In this document: positions 47,176-57,200 of the stretch, in pieces
How the letters are laid out: each line of letters starts with the position of its first letter
How positions within the stretch are numbered: position 1 is the first letter of the stretch
Assembly: GCA_949752745.1 (NCBI GenBank)
Contig: OX457030.1
Location: 72,806,686 to 72,870,685 of the forward strand
Direction: 5' to 3'
Source of the DNA: Protula sp. h YS-2021
Lineage: Eukaryota; Annelida; Polychaeta; Sabellida; Serpulidae
DNA: 64,000 nt
Made by a program: the position numbers and the translations under genes
Notes under the pieces: generated by a model
Told to the model about the DNA's origin: nothing
The model's database searches: none
The model's input: only the letters and a program-made list of their open reading frames with translations

Positions 47176-47959
47176 TTAACATGTCGACGTGGAAAGACTA
47201 CTTAACCAATATTTACTTTAAACCTGGTCAATCCCTGGCATTTGCTGGTCCTTACAAACTTTATCACATATTAAAAAACATGATCAACCAGTCACTCATT
47301 CACAAGTGAAGAAATGGTTACAGGATCAAGATGCCTTCAGTTTACTACAACCTGTAAAATACAGGTTTAAAAGGCAACGTGTCATTACACGTGGAATTTA
47401 AAAACAGATGGGTAAAAGCATTTCTGAAGAAGGAGGGAATGCATGCCTATACGACAAAGAATGAAACCAAAGCCTTCCAGACTTCCAGACTTAGTGTATG
47501 ATTACAACCATAGGCCTCATGGCTCCTTCCCTAATAAGTATGCTCCTGCAGATATTCGTAAAGACAACGAATCAAAAGGATGAAAGTATATGTATGTAGA
47601 CAAATTGAAATTAAAACCAAAGAAGAAGAAAAAACCCTACAAATTTAAAATTGGTGATCAGGTTCGCATTTCTAACATAAAATATGTATTATGATATAAA
47701 ATGAACGCAAGGAGTCTTCATTATCACACATTGTTGTAAGAAGCAAGGAATACACTTGTATCGTGTGAAAGACTTTTTGGATGAAGATATTGATGGACAT
47801 TTCTATGAAGAAGAACTGCAGAAAGTGACAAAAGATATTGAATCAGTCTACAGAATTGAAAAGGTTTTGAAAACACGAAAAAGACGAGGTGTTAAAGAAT
47901 TATTTGTGAAGTGGTTAGGTTGGCCAAAGAACAGTTGGGTGAAAAGAAACAGACATTAA
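47176..47959 (+). pseudogene. Polinton integrase remnant with chromodomain; catalytic core lost
   Basis: The N-terminal part (FKPGQSLAFAGPYKLYHILK, then VKYRFKRQRVI in another frame) fits the Polinton integrase start. It is followed almost at once by residues from the end of the catalytic core (FLKKEGMHAYTTKNETKAF) and the C-terminal region (VYDYNHRPHGSFPNKYAPAD). The chromodomain (about 47846-47945) is well kept: YRIEKVLKTRKRRGVKELFV, ending NSWV. The region holding the first catalytic Asp residues is missing, and several frameshifts and stops break the rest. The gene spans about 260 codons against roughly 350-450 in intact relatives (from memory). It would normally insert the element with 6-bp duplications. 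Confidence 0.8.
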
Positions 47960-47962
47960 AAA

Positions 47963-48622
47963 ATGAAGCATCCATTCACATGTTTGGTCTCTGGACCTAC
48001 AGGCAGTGGTAAAACGTCTCTAGTTAGAGAAATTCTAGAACAAAAATTAATTAAACCCTCACCAAAAACCATTTTATGGCTCTATGCAGCAGATCAACCT
48101 TTATACAAGGGAATGAAGGGTGTGGAATTTTACCAAGGCATTCCAGATGACATTGAAGAGCGTTTTAACCCGAAAACACCAAACTTACTCATCATTGATG
48201 ACTTAATGACCAAATGTCATAGTGACGAGCGTATGACACGTCTCTTTAGTGTTGGCAGCAGTCATCAAAATCTAAGCATTATTTTTATTGTACATAATTT
48301 GTTCCATCATGGTAGAGAAATGCGAAATATTAGTTTGAATACACATTACATCATTCTGTTTAAAAATCCTAGAGACAGTCAACAAATAAGTACATTAGCG
48401 CGACAAATGTATCCTGGAAAATCTAAATTTCTCATAGAAGCCTATCAAGATGCTACGAGCAAACCTCATGGCTATTTATTCATTGACTTGAAGCCGAAGA
48501 CGAATGATCAACTACGTATTCGTACAGGCATTTTACCAAAAGATACACATTGCGTATATGTTGATAAAGTAGCGTATGAACAAGAACCAAGTCACTTGAC
48601 CATTCGCAGCCAAGATGTCTAA
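47963..48622 (+). CDS. A32-like (FtsK-HerA) genome-packaging ATPase
   Basis: 219 residues, apparently intact. Walker A GPTGSGKT is at residues 11-18 and Walker B LLIIDD at 75-80. A sensor-like region (IIFIVHNLFH) and a helix-rich C-terminal half follow. Polintons, adintoviruses and many large DNA viruses use this ATPase to pump DNA into the capsid. The length fits the family. Its end overlaps the next gene by 8 bp. Confidence 0.92.
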   Translation: MKHPFTCLVSGPTGSGKTSLVREILEQKLIKPSPKTILWLYAADQPLYKGMKGVEFYQGIPDDIEERFNPKTPNLLIIDDLMTKCHSDERMTRLFSVGSSHQNLSIIFIVHNLFHHGREMRNISLNTHYIILFKNPRDSQQISTLARQMYPGKSKFLIEAYQDATSKPHGYLFIDLKPKTNDQLRIRTGILPKDTHCVYVDKVAYEQEPSHLTIRSQDV

Positions 48623-48941
48623 ACGTATTCAAGCGAATCAACCTTTTCTTCATTTGCTCGCACGCAGCGGGCCTAAACGACGTAAATCCTTGTTACAGCA
48701 AGCTACTAAGGAGGAATTAACTAGCTTGTTTGAAATTTGTTTGAATATATTGCGAGGGCATTTACCCTTAAGCTCAAAAAGGTATAAGGCATTCTAGCGT
48801 GAACGTCATGCCCTACGCACACTGGCAGATAAGAAGATATCACTTCAAAGAAAAAAGAAGTTGGTTAATCAGAAAGGAGGATTCATTGGAGCTATTGCTA
48901 AATTTGCATTACCTTTGCTGGCTCAGTTGCTGTTAAAATGA
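48615..48941 (+). pseudogene. Small basic Polinton protein with an in-frame TAG
   Basis: 109 codons from ATG 48615, interrupted by TAG at 48795-48797. The N-terminal 60 residues (LLARSGPKRRKSLLQQATKE) and the C-terminal part (SLQRKKKLVNQKGGFIGAIA, ending LLAQLLLK) match the plan of the short Lys/Arg-rich protein with a QKGGF motif and hydrophobic tail commonly found next to the ATPase in metazoan Polintons. It is probably a virion-core, DNA-binding protein like adenovirus core peptides. The stop overlaps the next ATG (ATGA). Confidence 0.6.
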
Positions 48942-49522
48942 AACATACTATGAAAATGGTCCTCATTCCTGAATATGAATATAAAATGTTGTTAGAAAAG
49001 AAGGGAAAAGATGGTGAAATCAAAACGAAAGTGAATAAACTTTTACGTGGAAAACGCACTCGTGAAAAGGCAATAGAAATGTCTCAAGTTCTTGGACGTC
49101 ATTTACGAACAATTCAATCACAACAACAAAAGTCTGTTACATCATCCAAAGCGGAAAAATCAGAAAAGTCCCAACAGTTTCTAACCCATTTTCAACCTAT
49201 GTATCATGTAAAACTAACACAACTTCTAGCGGAACTGAAGAAATATGGTACGAGATGGACAGATAAAAATGAACTTGTTTTAAAAACGGGTACTGTCATT
49301 CCAAATTCCAACATTATTGATTTGTTGAAAGAAGCATTGGTTGCTACAAGAAGAAAAGAACGACGAGAATCACCACATGGTTGGAAGCAGTTTATTGAGG
49401 AAATTGTAGACGCTGATATTCCAAAAACTGTTTTTAGCAAAAAGACAACTCGTCAAGATATTACAAAAGAGATACAACAGCGTCAACAAAGGTTGTTTCC
49501 AGAAGGATGGGAAACTTTTTAA
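48938..49522 (+). CDS. Conserved Polinton protein of unknown function
   Basis: 194 residues, intact. The N-terminal third is basic and helical (LLRGKRTREKAIEMSQVLGR). A linker of Ser/Lys/Gln follows, then a conserved-looking C-terminal block: WTDKNELVLKTGTVIPNSNI, IDLLKEALVATRRKERRESP and HGWKQFIEEIVDADIPKTVF. A protein of this plan sits between ATPase and capsid genes in many metazoan Polintons. No catalytic motif is visible; a structural virion role is likely by position only. Confidence 0.65.
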   Translation: MKHTMKMVLIPEYEYKMLLEKKGKDGEIKTKVNKLLRGKRTREKAIEMSQVLGRHLRTIQSQQQKSVTSSKAEKSEKSQQFLTHFQPMYHVKLTQLLAELKKYGTRWTDKNELVLKTGTVIPNSNIIDLLKEALVATRRKERRESPHGWKQFIEEIVDADIPKTVFSKKTTRQDITKEIQQRQQRLFPEGWETF

Positions 49523-49716
49523 CATGGATTAAAGAGTTTTGGTGTTGTTGTTGTAAAGAAAATGGAAATAAAAATACTATTCCTGTAAAAATTAGGTATG
49601 TCAGTGCTTGTTGTCAGGGAGAAGTAGTAGATACCAATGTAAATCGTGTAGATAGCAATTTAGACAACAATGTAGACAGCAATGCAGAGAGTGAGGATGA
49701 CGAGTGTCAAACATGA
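49507..49716 (+). CDS. Small MGN/CCCC peptide, possible lipid-anchored protein
   Basis: 69 residues from ATG 49507, overlapping the previous gene by 16 bp. It begins MGNFLTWIKEFWCCCC, a Met-Gly-Asn start suited to N-myristoylation followed by four cysteines suited to palmitoylation, with aromatic residues between them. The C-terminal half is Asp/Asn/Val-rich (NRVDSNLDNNVDSN). This would favour membrane attachment. Its frame is the same as that of the capsid gene that follows, separated only by the TGA at 49714-49716, so a once-fused product cannot be excluded. Confidence 0.45.
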   Translation: MGNFLTWIKEFWCCCCKENGNKNTIPVKIRYVSACCQGEVVDTNVNRVDSNLDNNVDSNAESEDDECQT

Positions 49717-50535
49717 AGTAATGTATATACACATCTAGTCTATCTACATCACATAAGCGATTTAGCTGTCATAGAGTCAACAAGTTTTTACATTACTTTA
49801 CCCAGCAATGCTAGTATAAACTATTATCCCAACAACAAGACTTCAAATTATCAAATTCGTATGCCTCGAACCATCTATCTGAACGGAAAATATGAAGTGG
49901 CTTTAGCTGAAATTTAGTATCCACATACATGGACAATTATTAGACATAGAATGGACTATTCTATTCGGTATCGACAACAACCACTTGCAGATTCTCTTCT
50001 TGATACAATCACTATTCCTTATGGTTACTACAGATCCATACCAGAGATATGTCATGAAGTCAATGAAGAAGCAGCTAATTCTATGAAAGATGACCTTAAA
50101 GAAGCTATTCGGATAAAGTATGATAAAATTAGACGACGAGTTTTTCTATTTCTAAATTATAACTTTGAAGTGTCATTCTCCGCTGGATTAACTGAGATTT
50201 TAGGATTTATCCCAGATCAATGGTATACTGAAACGTGTACAGCTGAACATAAAGCCGATGTGAAACAGGGATTTTACACACTTTATGTGTACTGTAGTAT
50301 TTGTGAGCCACAAGTTGTTGGTGATTATTATGTTCCTTTGCTACGTTCTGTTGGAATACAAGGACATGATGGAGACATTATCATGAAAAGTTATGGAGAA
50401 CCTCATTATGTTCCTGTAAACACATCCAAACTTTACGTGATAGAAATGAATATTAAGGACGACACAGGCCATAATGTTCCATTTCAAATTGGAAAGGTGA
50501 TCTGTAAACTTCATTTTCGACCAAAAGCATTATGA
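49717..50535 (+). pseudogene. Minor capsid (penton-like) protein, in-frame TAG
   Basis: The homologous reading starts around 49770 with FYITLPSNASINYYPNNKTS and continues to KYEVALAEI. It is then cut by TAG at 49915-49917 and stays in the same frame (YPHTWTI..., ATG at 49951) to the stop at 50535. The opening xFYxTLPSNxS and the WEVALxEI/YPHTW block are typical of the Polinton penton-like single-jelly-roll protein, which forms capsid vertices. No ATG precedes the first block after the TGA at 49716, so the start is unclear or lost. The 194-residue downstream part remains open. The stop overlaps the next ATG (ATGA). Confidence 0.8.
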
Positions 50536-50888
50536 AAGCATACACACACAATCAATCTATATATCACAACCATTTTCTTCGTCAAGTGGGTGGAGAATTA
50601 CCAGGATTTAAAGGAGCGCGAATACAATATGGAGATGGTATTGGTTCAATGCTGAGATCATTGGCTCGCAAAGCTATTCCACTGCTTAAGGCAGGGGCTA
50701 AAATCGTTGCACTACATCTTAAAAAGGCTGCGAAACATGTCGCGAAAGATGTTACAGGTCGAGTAGCATAACGTGTATTTGGTGATGGGTTATGAGGACA
50801 AAAGAGAGGGAAACCAACAAAACCTGTCAGAAGGCGAAAGGCAGCTAAACGGATAACATCAACAAAATATAAGAAAGATATTTTTTAA
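50532..50888 (+). pseudogene. Second basic Polinton protein, two in-frame stops
   Basis: 119 codons from ATG 50532 with TAA (50769-50771) and TGA (50793-50795) in frame. The N-terminal part reads FLRQVGGELPGFKGARIQYG, then an amphipathic, Lys-rich stretch (SLARKAIPLLKAGAKIVALH). The tail after the stops is Arg/Lys-rich and ends KYKKDIF. Polintons regularly carry such a protein between penton and major capsid genes. It resembles in character the membrane-active/core pVI or pX-type proteins of adenoviruses, but this is an analogy. Confidence 0.6.
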
Positions 50889-50890
50889 TC

Positions 50891-52606
50891 ATGTCTTTAA
50901 TTCATAATCATTCTTGTGAATGTAGTCTTTCTCCATTAGAATGGTTTCGTATACCACCAACGCAAACTGCTGTAGAAAAAAGTTATAATGTAGACTATCA
51001 ACCACTAACTACCATTAGAGAGGGTGCTCCAATAGAATTCTACATTCCTGCGAGTAGAGAAGAATATCTAGATTTAAAGAACAGTAAACTCCATATTGTA
51101 TGCTGCATTGTAAAGGCTGATGGAACACCGTGTGATGTAGATGATAACGTATCATGTATCAATGATTTGTTTAATGGGTTATGGTCCAATATTGAATTAT
51201 TTCGAAATGATTTGATATCACATAGTAACAATACCCATGGTTATACCAGCATCATATCTCATCTCATTCATGACTCGGAAGAAAGTCTCCATTCTGAGTG
51301 CTCTATGCGTCTCATCTATAAAGATACTGCCGGGTCAATGAATACTCTTGAGGTGAAAAGAGCTAATCATGAAAGATATGTATTAGGTTTTCATGTAAAT
51401 GTTGAGGGTGGCGATCTAGCTGAAACAGGAAATAATGGTTTACATAATCGTTATTTGTATACACGTCTAAGCCGTGAATTTATGCTTACAGGTGGTATAA
51501 GGGTAGATTTGTTTGAGCAGGATCGTTATCTTCCCAATGGTATTAGCATGAAATTACGTTTACATAGACAAAAAGATGAATATGTATTAATGGCTGCAAA
51601 TAATGGTTTTAAAGTAGAAGTGAGAGAAGCGTTTTTAACCATTCGCAAAGTGAGGATTAGGCCAGGTATTCAGTTAGGACATACAGATTCATTGATGAAA
51701 AGTCCTGCTAATTTTATTATTACTAGAAAAGAATGTAAAATTTTAGCTATTCCAACTGGATTTCAATCTTTTGTGAAAGATAACATCTTTTTAGGTCAAT
51801 TACCAAAACGTATTGTCATTGGAATGGTTCATAATGAATCCTTTGCTGGAACAGTATTGAGAAATCCATACAATTTTGAACATTTTGATCTTAACTTTAT
51901 GCAGCTTTACTCTGATGGTGAACCAGTCCTATCCAAACCTCTCAAGCTTGATATAAATCGAGGCAAATATCTTGATGCTTTTGAAACTCTTTACAAATCT
52001 TTTGATAGATTGAATGGTGAGAAAAGTTCCATTATAAAACGGGAAGATTGGCCTAGAGGTTATTCTTTATTTTCTTTTGACTTAACACCTGATTATGATG
52101 GTGATGATCATTATGCCCTTATCAAACATGGGAATTTGCGACTAGAAATGAATTTTGCTGGTGCCTTGCACAATACAGACACTGTTATAGTCCATGCTGA
52201 ATTTGATAACATTGTTGAAATAAGTGCAAATTGTAGCATTCAATTCGACTACCAGTCATCTTTACAACGCGGTGCCTATGTCATCAACACAGACGATCAT
52301 GATGTGCCAGGAGGGCATTGCGTGGCAGTATATGATGACGAAGACCCTGCAGAATATTTTGACTCTTATGGACTTTTACCTATAGACAGTCGTTTGAATA
52401 AGTTTTTAAAGTTTGATTTCATTTATAATTCAGTTCCATTACAAACACCGATATCATCTTCTTGTGGATTTTATTGTGTGCATTATATAATTGAAAGAAC
52501 TCGATGACATTGTCCTTTTGAAATCATTGATGTATTAAGAAGAAGTGATGGTGATTTGGTTGTAAAGGATTTTGTATATAGACATTATAAACCATTATTT
52601 TATTGA
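50891..52606 (+). CDS. Major capsid protein fused to the C-terminal half of an adenain-type protease
   Basis: One open frame of 538 codons (50891-52507), then an in-frame TGA and 33 further homologous codons to TGA 52604-52606. Residues 1 to about 450 match the Polinton major capsid protein, annotated in many invertebrates as F54H12.2-like (FRIPPTQTAVEKSYNVDY, YKDTAGSMNT, FVKDNIFLGQLPKRIVIG). From about residue 456 the frame continues into the adenain-like cysteine protease: His near 476 (GGHCVAVY), Asp near 491 (FDSYG), Cys near 525 (SSCGFYCVHY). The protease N terminus and the usual capsid end/stop are missing. In related elements capsid and protease are separate genes, so this is a fusion by deletion. 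Confidence 0.88.
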
Positions 52607-52758
52607 TGTTGTATTAATTAAGTTGTATTAGTTAAGTTGTTGGTAATTGTTAATTTTTTATGGATATTGTAAATAAACAAGACAGTTTTATACAACATTC
52701 TGTTTCATTGTGTTATACATTATTTACATTTTAACAATTATTTTTTTACATTAAACTT

Positions 52759-53157
52759 TTATTTCACGAATAATACCTTCAATACATCGATAAACAAATG
52801 CCATTCATACCAATCTAAATTAATATATGTATCATAGACATTACACCCACGTTTGTAAATGCTATGAAAATTAGCATAACACTGTGCATTACCAAACTTT
52901 ATTTTAACATCTTCGTGTTCAGACAGTTTCAGTTCATATCCATGATCATTCATGTCAATGTCCATCACCATCACACACATGGGATGTGTCAGCTCAATGG
53001 ACATGGTGTCCCGCATGAGTTGCACTCCTTCCTCTTTGAATTCAAGCGTCAGGTTCTTTCCAATCCAATGCTTGTAACAGAGCGTACCATTCCTCTGTGT
53101 TGAGGGTGATGTAGTCGTAGCGTTCTGTAAGCTCGTCATATTGGCGAAATCGTACAA
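52759..53157 (-). CDS. PC4-like ORF 4 (minus-strand cluster)
   Basis: Minus-strand frame ending at 52759, without a clear ATG at its upstream end. It holds GCNVYDTYINLDWYEWHLFI + DVLKVLF, the same strand/turn/W-helix ending seen in the neighbouring ORFs and in PC4. It probably belongs to the tail of an ORF that started in another frame or is a decayed gene. Role unknown; single-stranded DNA binding is suggested only by the resemblance. Confidence 0.4.
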   Translation of the reverse strand: MYDFANMTSLQNATTTSPSTQRNGTLCYKHWIGKNLTLEFKEEGVQLMRDTMSIELTHPMCVMVMDIDMNDHGYELKLSEHEDVKIKFGNAQCYANFHSIYKRGCNVYDTYINLDWYEWHLFIDVLKVLFVK

Positions 53158-53503
53158 ACACGTCTAGACAGTTCTCAGTCACACGCACTTCTAAATCCTC
53201 TGAGAGTATTAGGAGAAAGCCAGGTATCCTCAACTTCTCCAGATGGTCTTTCAACATGGATTGTTCGTCAGGTGATAGAATGATATACTTTCCAAAATGT
53301 CTTAACAAAATGTCATCGCATAAGTTTCTCAGATATGAGAATCCATTTGTAATGGGTTCACATTCCGATAAAAGTCTTCCATCTCGTTCAACAGTCAGAT
53401 CAACTATGAGCTGTCTCCTTGTCAGCAAAGACGTTTTTATGCTCGCAAGATGGTCAAGAGTGGATGTTGTATAGCTTCTAGGAATCGTAAGACTGCGCGC
53501 CAA
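53042..53503 (-). CDS. PC4-like ORF 3 (minus-strand cluster)
   Basis: 153-codon frame. It ends FVRFRQYDELTERYDYITLN + TEEWYALLQAL, again the I-x-L-x-x-x-x-W-x-x-L pattern. The N-terminal half (LASIKTSLLTRRQLIVDLTV) is of unknown type. It lacks a good ATG and overlaps both neighbours in other frames, so frameshifts may join or separate these ORFs. Confidence 0.4.
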   Translation of the reverse strand: MARSLTIPRSYTTSTLDHLASIKTSLLTRRQLIVDLTVERDGRLLSECEPITNGFSYLRNLCDDILLRHFGKYIILSPDEQSMLKDHLEKLRIPGFLLILSEDLEVRVTENCLDVFVRFRQYDELTERYDYITLNTEEWYALLQALDWKEPDA

Positions 53504-53814
53504 TTCTTCATATCAAAGTGAATCAAATCTGAATATGGAGTATCTGGCACAACTCCATGATAATCCTCTTGATAATCCTGTAAAAGATTTCTCCAGAATC
53601 TAACACGTATGTCAAAATCATGTCCAACCACAAACACTTCAACTTTATATTCAAGTCTACGTTTAAACCCAGGTTCAAGCGGTATGCTTTTAAAGTCTTT
53701 CAACACTTCAGGTTTAAACCGATAAGCAGAACTTATTATCCGAGAACTTATTATCACTTCATTCCTATCATTTACAGCAAGGTAAGCACCACCGTTAAAC
53801 ACGAGTGCATTCAT
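53437..53814 (-). CDS. PC4-like ORF 2 (minus-strand cluster)
   Basis: 125 residues from ATG 53814. An opening VFNGGAYLAVNDRNEVIISS may form a first strand pair. The later part has FDIRVRFWRNLLQDYQEDYH and ends DLIHFDMKNWRAVLRFLEAI, matching the PC4-type W-helix end. It follows the canonical copy with almost no gap. Confidence 0.45.
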   Translation of the reverse strand: MNALVFNGGAYLAVNDRNEVIISSRIISSAYRFKPEVLKDFKSIPLEPGFKRRLEYKVEVFVVGHDFDIRVRFWRNLLQDYQEDYHGVVPDTPYSDLIHFDMKNWRAVLRFLEAIQHPLLTILRA

Positions 53815-54195
53815 GATGACAATACCTTGTTATGCGCCGTCTTCTTGTCTTCGAAGCCCTTTATCCACTTCTTTCACCTGCTTCTTCAGCATTTTCCATT
53901 CAGGTATTGTCATCTATTGCCAGCAAAATACCCTTTTTCGTAGGACGGTTTCTTCCAGTTCCCTCATCTCAGAGGTACTTGCGAATGCTTACCACTCCTT
54001 CATTGCTTTGTTTCATAATCTTAATATACTTTCCATTTCCTAAAGAAAGCATTACATCCCACGACTGAGGTGTTGGTACCGTCTCCACTTTCAATTTATT
54101 GATGGTAGTGGTAGGATTTTTAACTTTAAGTCTTTGACTTTTTCTGTAAGAGTATCCATATCAGTTGCAGATCTCTTGCGACTTTCAAGTTCCAT
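53815..54195 (-). pseudogene. PC4-like ORF 1, closest to canonical PC4/Sub1, broken
   Basis: ATG 54195 lies 56 nt after a TATA box. The first frame gives a basic, helical lead (MELESRKRSATDMDTLTEKV). After a frame change near 54095 the sequence encodes GKYIKIMKQSNEGVVSIRKY, then after a TGA codon GTGRNRPTKKGILLAIDDN, and after a further shift a W-containing helix. These correspond in order to the strand, loop, IRxY, PxxKGIxL and W-helix elements of the PC4 ssDNA-binding domain. At least two frame changes and one stop make it non-functional as it stands. PC4-like proteins bind single-stranded DNA and assist transcription or replication. Confidence 0.6.
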
Positions 54196-54250
54196 GTTAA
54201 CGCTTCAATGTTCACACCTCAAATAACTCTTACGTTGGAGGACCTCCCCT

Positions 54251-54258
54251 CTTTTATA
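54251..54258 (-). promoter_or_regulatory. TATA box of the PC4-like cluster, containing the PolB stop
   Basis: TATAAAAG on the minus strand. The TAA stop of PolB (54256-54254) lies inside it. Confidence 0.7.
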
Positions 54259-57200
54259 CTGCAGCCTTGTAATGTCCATGAGCTAAGGTGGAATAGGCAT
54301 CATCCAACACATATCGCTTGTTGTCATATGGGGAGAGGGCTACTTTCCTCATCTTCTCCGAGAAAAGCTGGTGACTATTACTTCGAATAATGTGTCCTGT
54401 CGCCATCGTTTGAGTTTTCTTGAACAAACTGTCTCTATACTGCACATGTTTAATGCGTCTTTGACAAGCTTGAGTGATGCCTTTAGCTGTATGTTTTTCT
54501 TTCCCACCACACAATAAACTGTATATTTTCGGTCTGAGCCCAACAAACTCTCCAATGGGGATGCCTGCCGTCTCATCCTTCATTTTCCCAAGCACTTTTT
54601 TGTTCACGTTGTAATGTAGGAAGTGATCTGACGGATAGTCATTTGTGTCAAACAGGTCAGCATCTTGCTGCACATCCTTGTAGATATCTTCCGTTTCTAT
54701 GTCGTAACATAGACTGTCGGTGTCGCTGAACAACAACTTGGCATTGGGATGCTTGATCATGATGTAGTTGTATTGAAAGTTGAACATAAGCACTTTGCTG
54801 AGGTCGAGAATGGTGAAGCCAACTTGAATGGGTTTATCCAGCAGCAAATCCACTTTGCGCAAATGTACGGCAGTCAAATCTTCGTTGAAAATTTTGAATT
54901 TGTGGAAAGAAGGTTTGGTCATGAGTTTCTTGAACCACTTTTCCTTGTGAACAAGTTCAACATTGATTCGCTTTCTCATATTTTTCATGGTTTTGCCAAA
55001 CACAGAGTTGTTCATCAGTTTGAAGAAGTCTTTCTCAAACGGGTTATTAGCCAATTTTCTCTTTTCTGTGTTCAAAGTAATGTATTTTGCCAACCATTTG
55101 CTCTGTTCAAACATGATGGCGCGATGTACTTTGGTGACTTTCAACCCCAGTGAGACGTACTGTTGTAAATTCCTATAATGAAACACATATTTCTTCTTGT
55201 CACACAAGTTAGGAATGAGCTTTTCACTGGGTTTGCCTTTCATGTTCAGATCTTTCCGCAGCTTCTGACTGCACTCAGACAATTCTCCAACTTTGACACA
55301 TTTCCGTTCTGGAGCCACTGGGTAGTGATTATGACGATCATGGATAGAATGCGGGTATTCTAAATCCACTTCCAAAATGAATCCAATGTCATCATCTTCA
55401 GCTACATCCATGAAGTTGATGGATTCTGGCTCGCTCACCCACATAAATCCTCTTTGTGGTATGCTTTGTGACATGGCCCAGCCATACAAGTTGTTTGCGT
55501 CGAGGTACATCAGATAGTTGTTTGGTATCTCAGAATTGTAATCTGCTACGTAGGGGTTATTTGGTTTCGCATACTTGTGTGTGATCACAGATATTCCTCC
55601 ACGTATGCCTTGCTCAACCATTTGGTACATGTCAATGTCATTGATCAATTCCAACTTCACCTTTGTCGCTTTTAACATAGCATCCCACGACAGTTCTGGC
55701 GCTGTATAGTAGTGAGCAGGATCCAATTCATACGTTTTGAGACACACTTGACGAAAATTTTCAAACACGTCAGCTAGTAATACCACATCTGATTTCAGGT
55801 ACAGGTCGTGGTATTCACCAAATGTGGTACAGTTGAACGTATCCCACACCTTCTGCGCATAAGCATAATCCTCATCGCTAATGTCCTCTTCGCTAAGCTG
55901 ACTATAAAACTTTCCTTTGATGGTAGCTGCGTTTCAGCAAACTTGGATGGTGCGTCCACGTAATCGTAGGGGTACACTCCCTTTCTCAGCAACAAATCTT
56001 TTTGGTCACTATCGTGAATGTGAGAGGTCATGTTGTAGAAGTTATCTTTCCCTTCTGCTGCAAGGTTGGATACCAACTTCTGTAGTGAGGTACTCATGAA
56101 CTGAAAGCTGTCTGTAAATTTCAGATTGCTCATGGTGAATGCAATATATTTCTCAATGGTGTTAGGAATGACTGTAATGGTTTTATCTTTGAATTTTCCA
56201 ATTTTCTCCATGATTAGATGACTGTCATAGCCTCGCAAATTGTGGAAAAACACAGGAATGATAAAAGAATCTTTATCCTCCTGCCGATCGTTTCTAAGTC
56301 GGAATTGTAAGTTACATTCACTATGCGCTGCTCCGCGATATTTGCCATTGATATGGTCATGATCTCTCACACGATCTGCTCCTAGAGGCTCATGACAAAT
56401 GTAGCAATCGACAGCGTTCTTGAAATTTTCCTTGTCTTCACGAGTCATCACCAATTCATTTGGTTGCTCTAAACCACGTACAATACGATATGTTCATTCA
56501 CCATATGGTCTAGAAAGACTTTCACAGCATTGTCTTACACAACTGGTGCACGTGTGTCGTAGTGACTCACAACCACATAGGCAAAGCTGTTTGGACGATG
56601 ATGTTGATACTTGTCCCCTTCTTCATGCTTTTGCGTGATACATTCAAAGTCGGCATAAATCACAAAAGGTGCTCGCTGTTGTTTAGCTACATTCTTGAAC
56701 TTGATAGAGGGTTCCTTGGGAAATGATAAACGTTGTGCTCTATTCTTGTCACACACTTCACGATGTTTATCTAAAAGATCTTGTCGTATAAAGCAGTAAA
56801 GATAGTTGAAACAATAAAAAGCTGCACACTTATGCTTTGATCGATAAGACATAAGTCTGCTAAAATTCTTGATGAGGCAGTAATGCATGGTCTTGTCATT
56901 GGTAATCAGAAGTAAGTTGATTTCTCTCACACTGACGTTTCGAGTAAGTTGTATTGGAACAACTACATCTTGTTCATATCCAAACACGTTGATGACTACA
57001 TCGTTCTCCTTTTCAAACTTTGGAATGTCAGTAATTGGTGTCGGAAATGTCATACCCTCTACCTTTAATTCCTTCTCAAATGGTTTTTATAGTTTCACGC
57101 GATTTGTGTTGCTTTTTGGGGGGTGAAGGTAAGCCAATACTGACCATAAGAAACACTTGTTGTCATCATTCTCAATGTTTATCATACCCTTTGTTTTCTT

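Noticed and set aside
54749..55178. Plus-strand ORFs of 71-134 codons
   Set aside because: They are antisense to well-supported PolB coding sequence.
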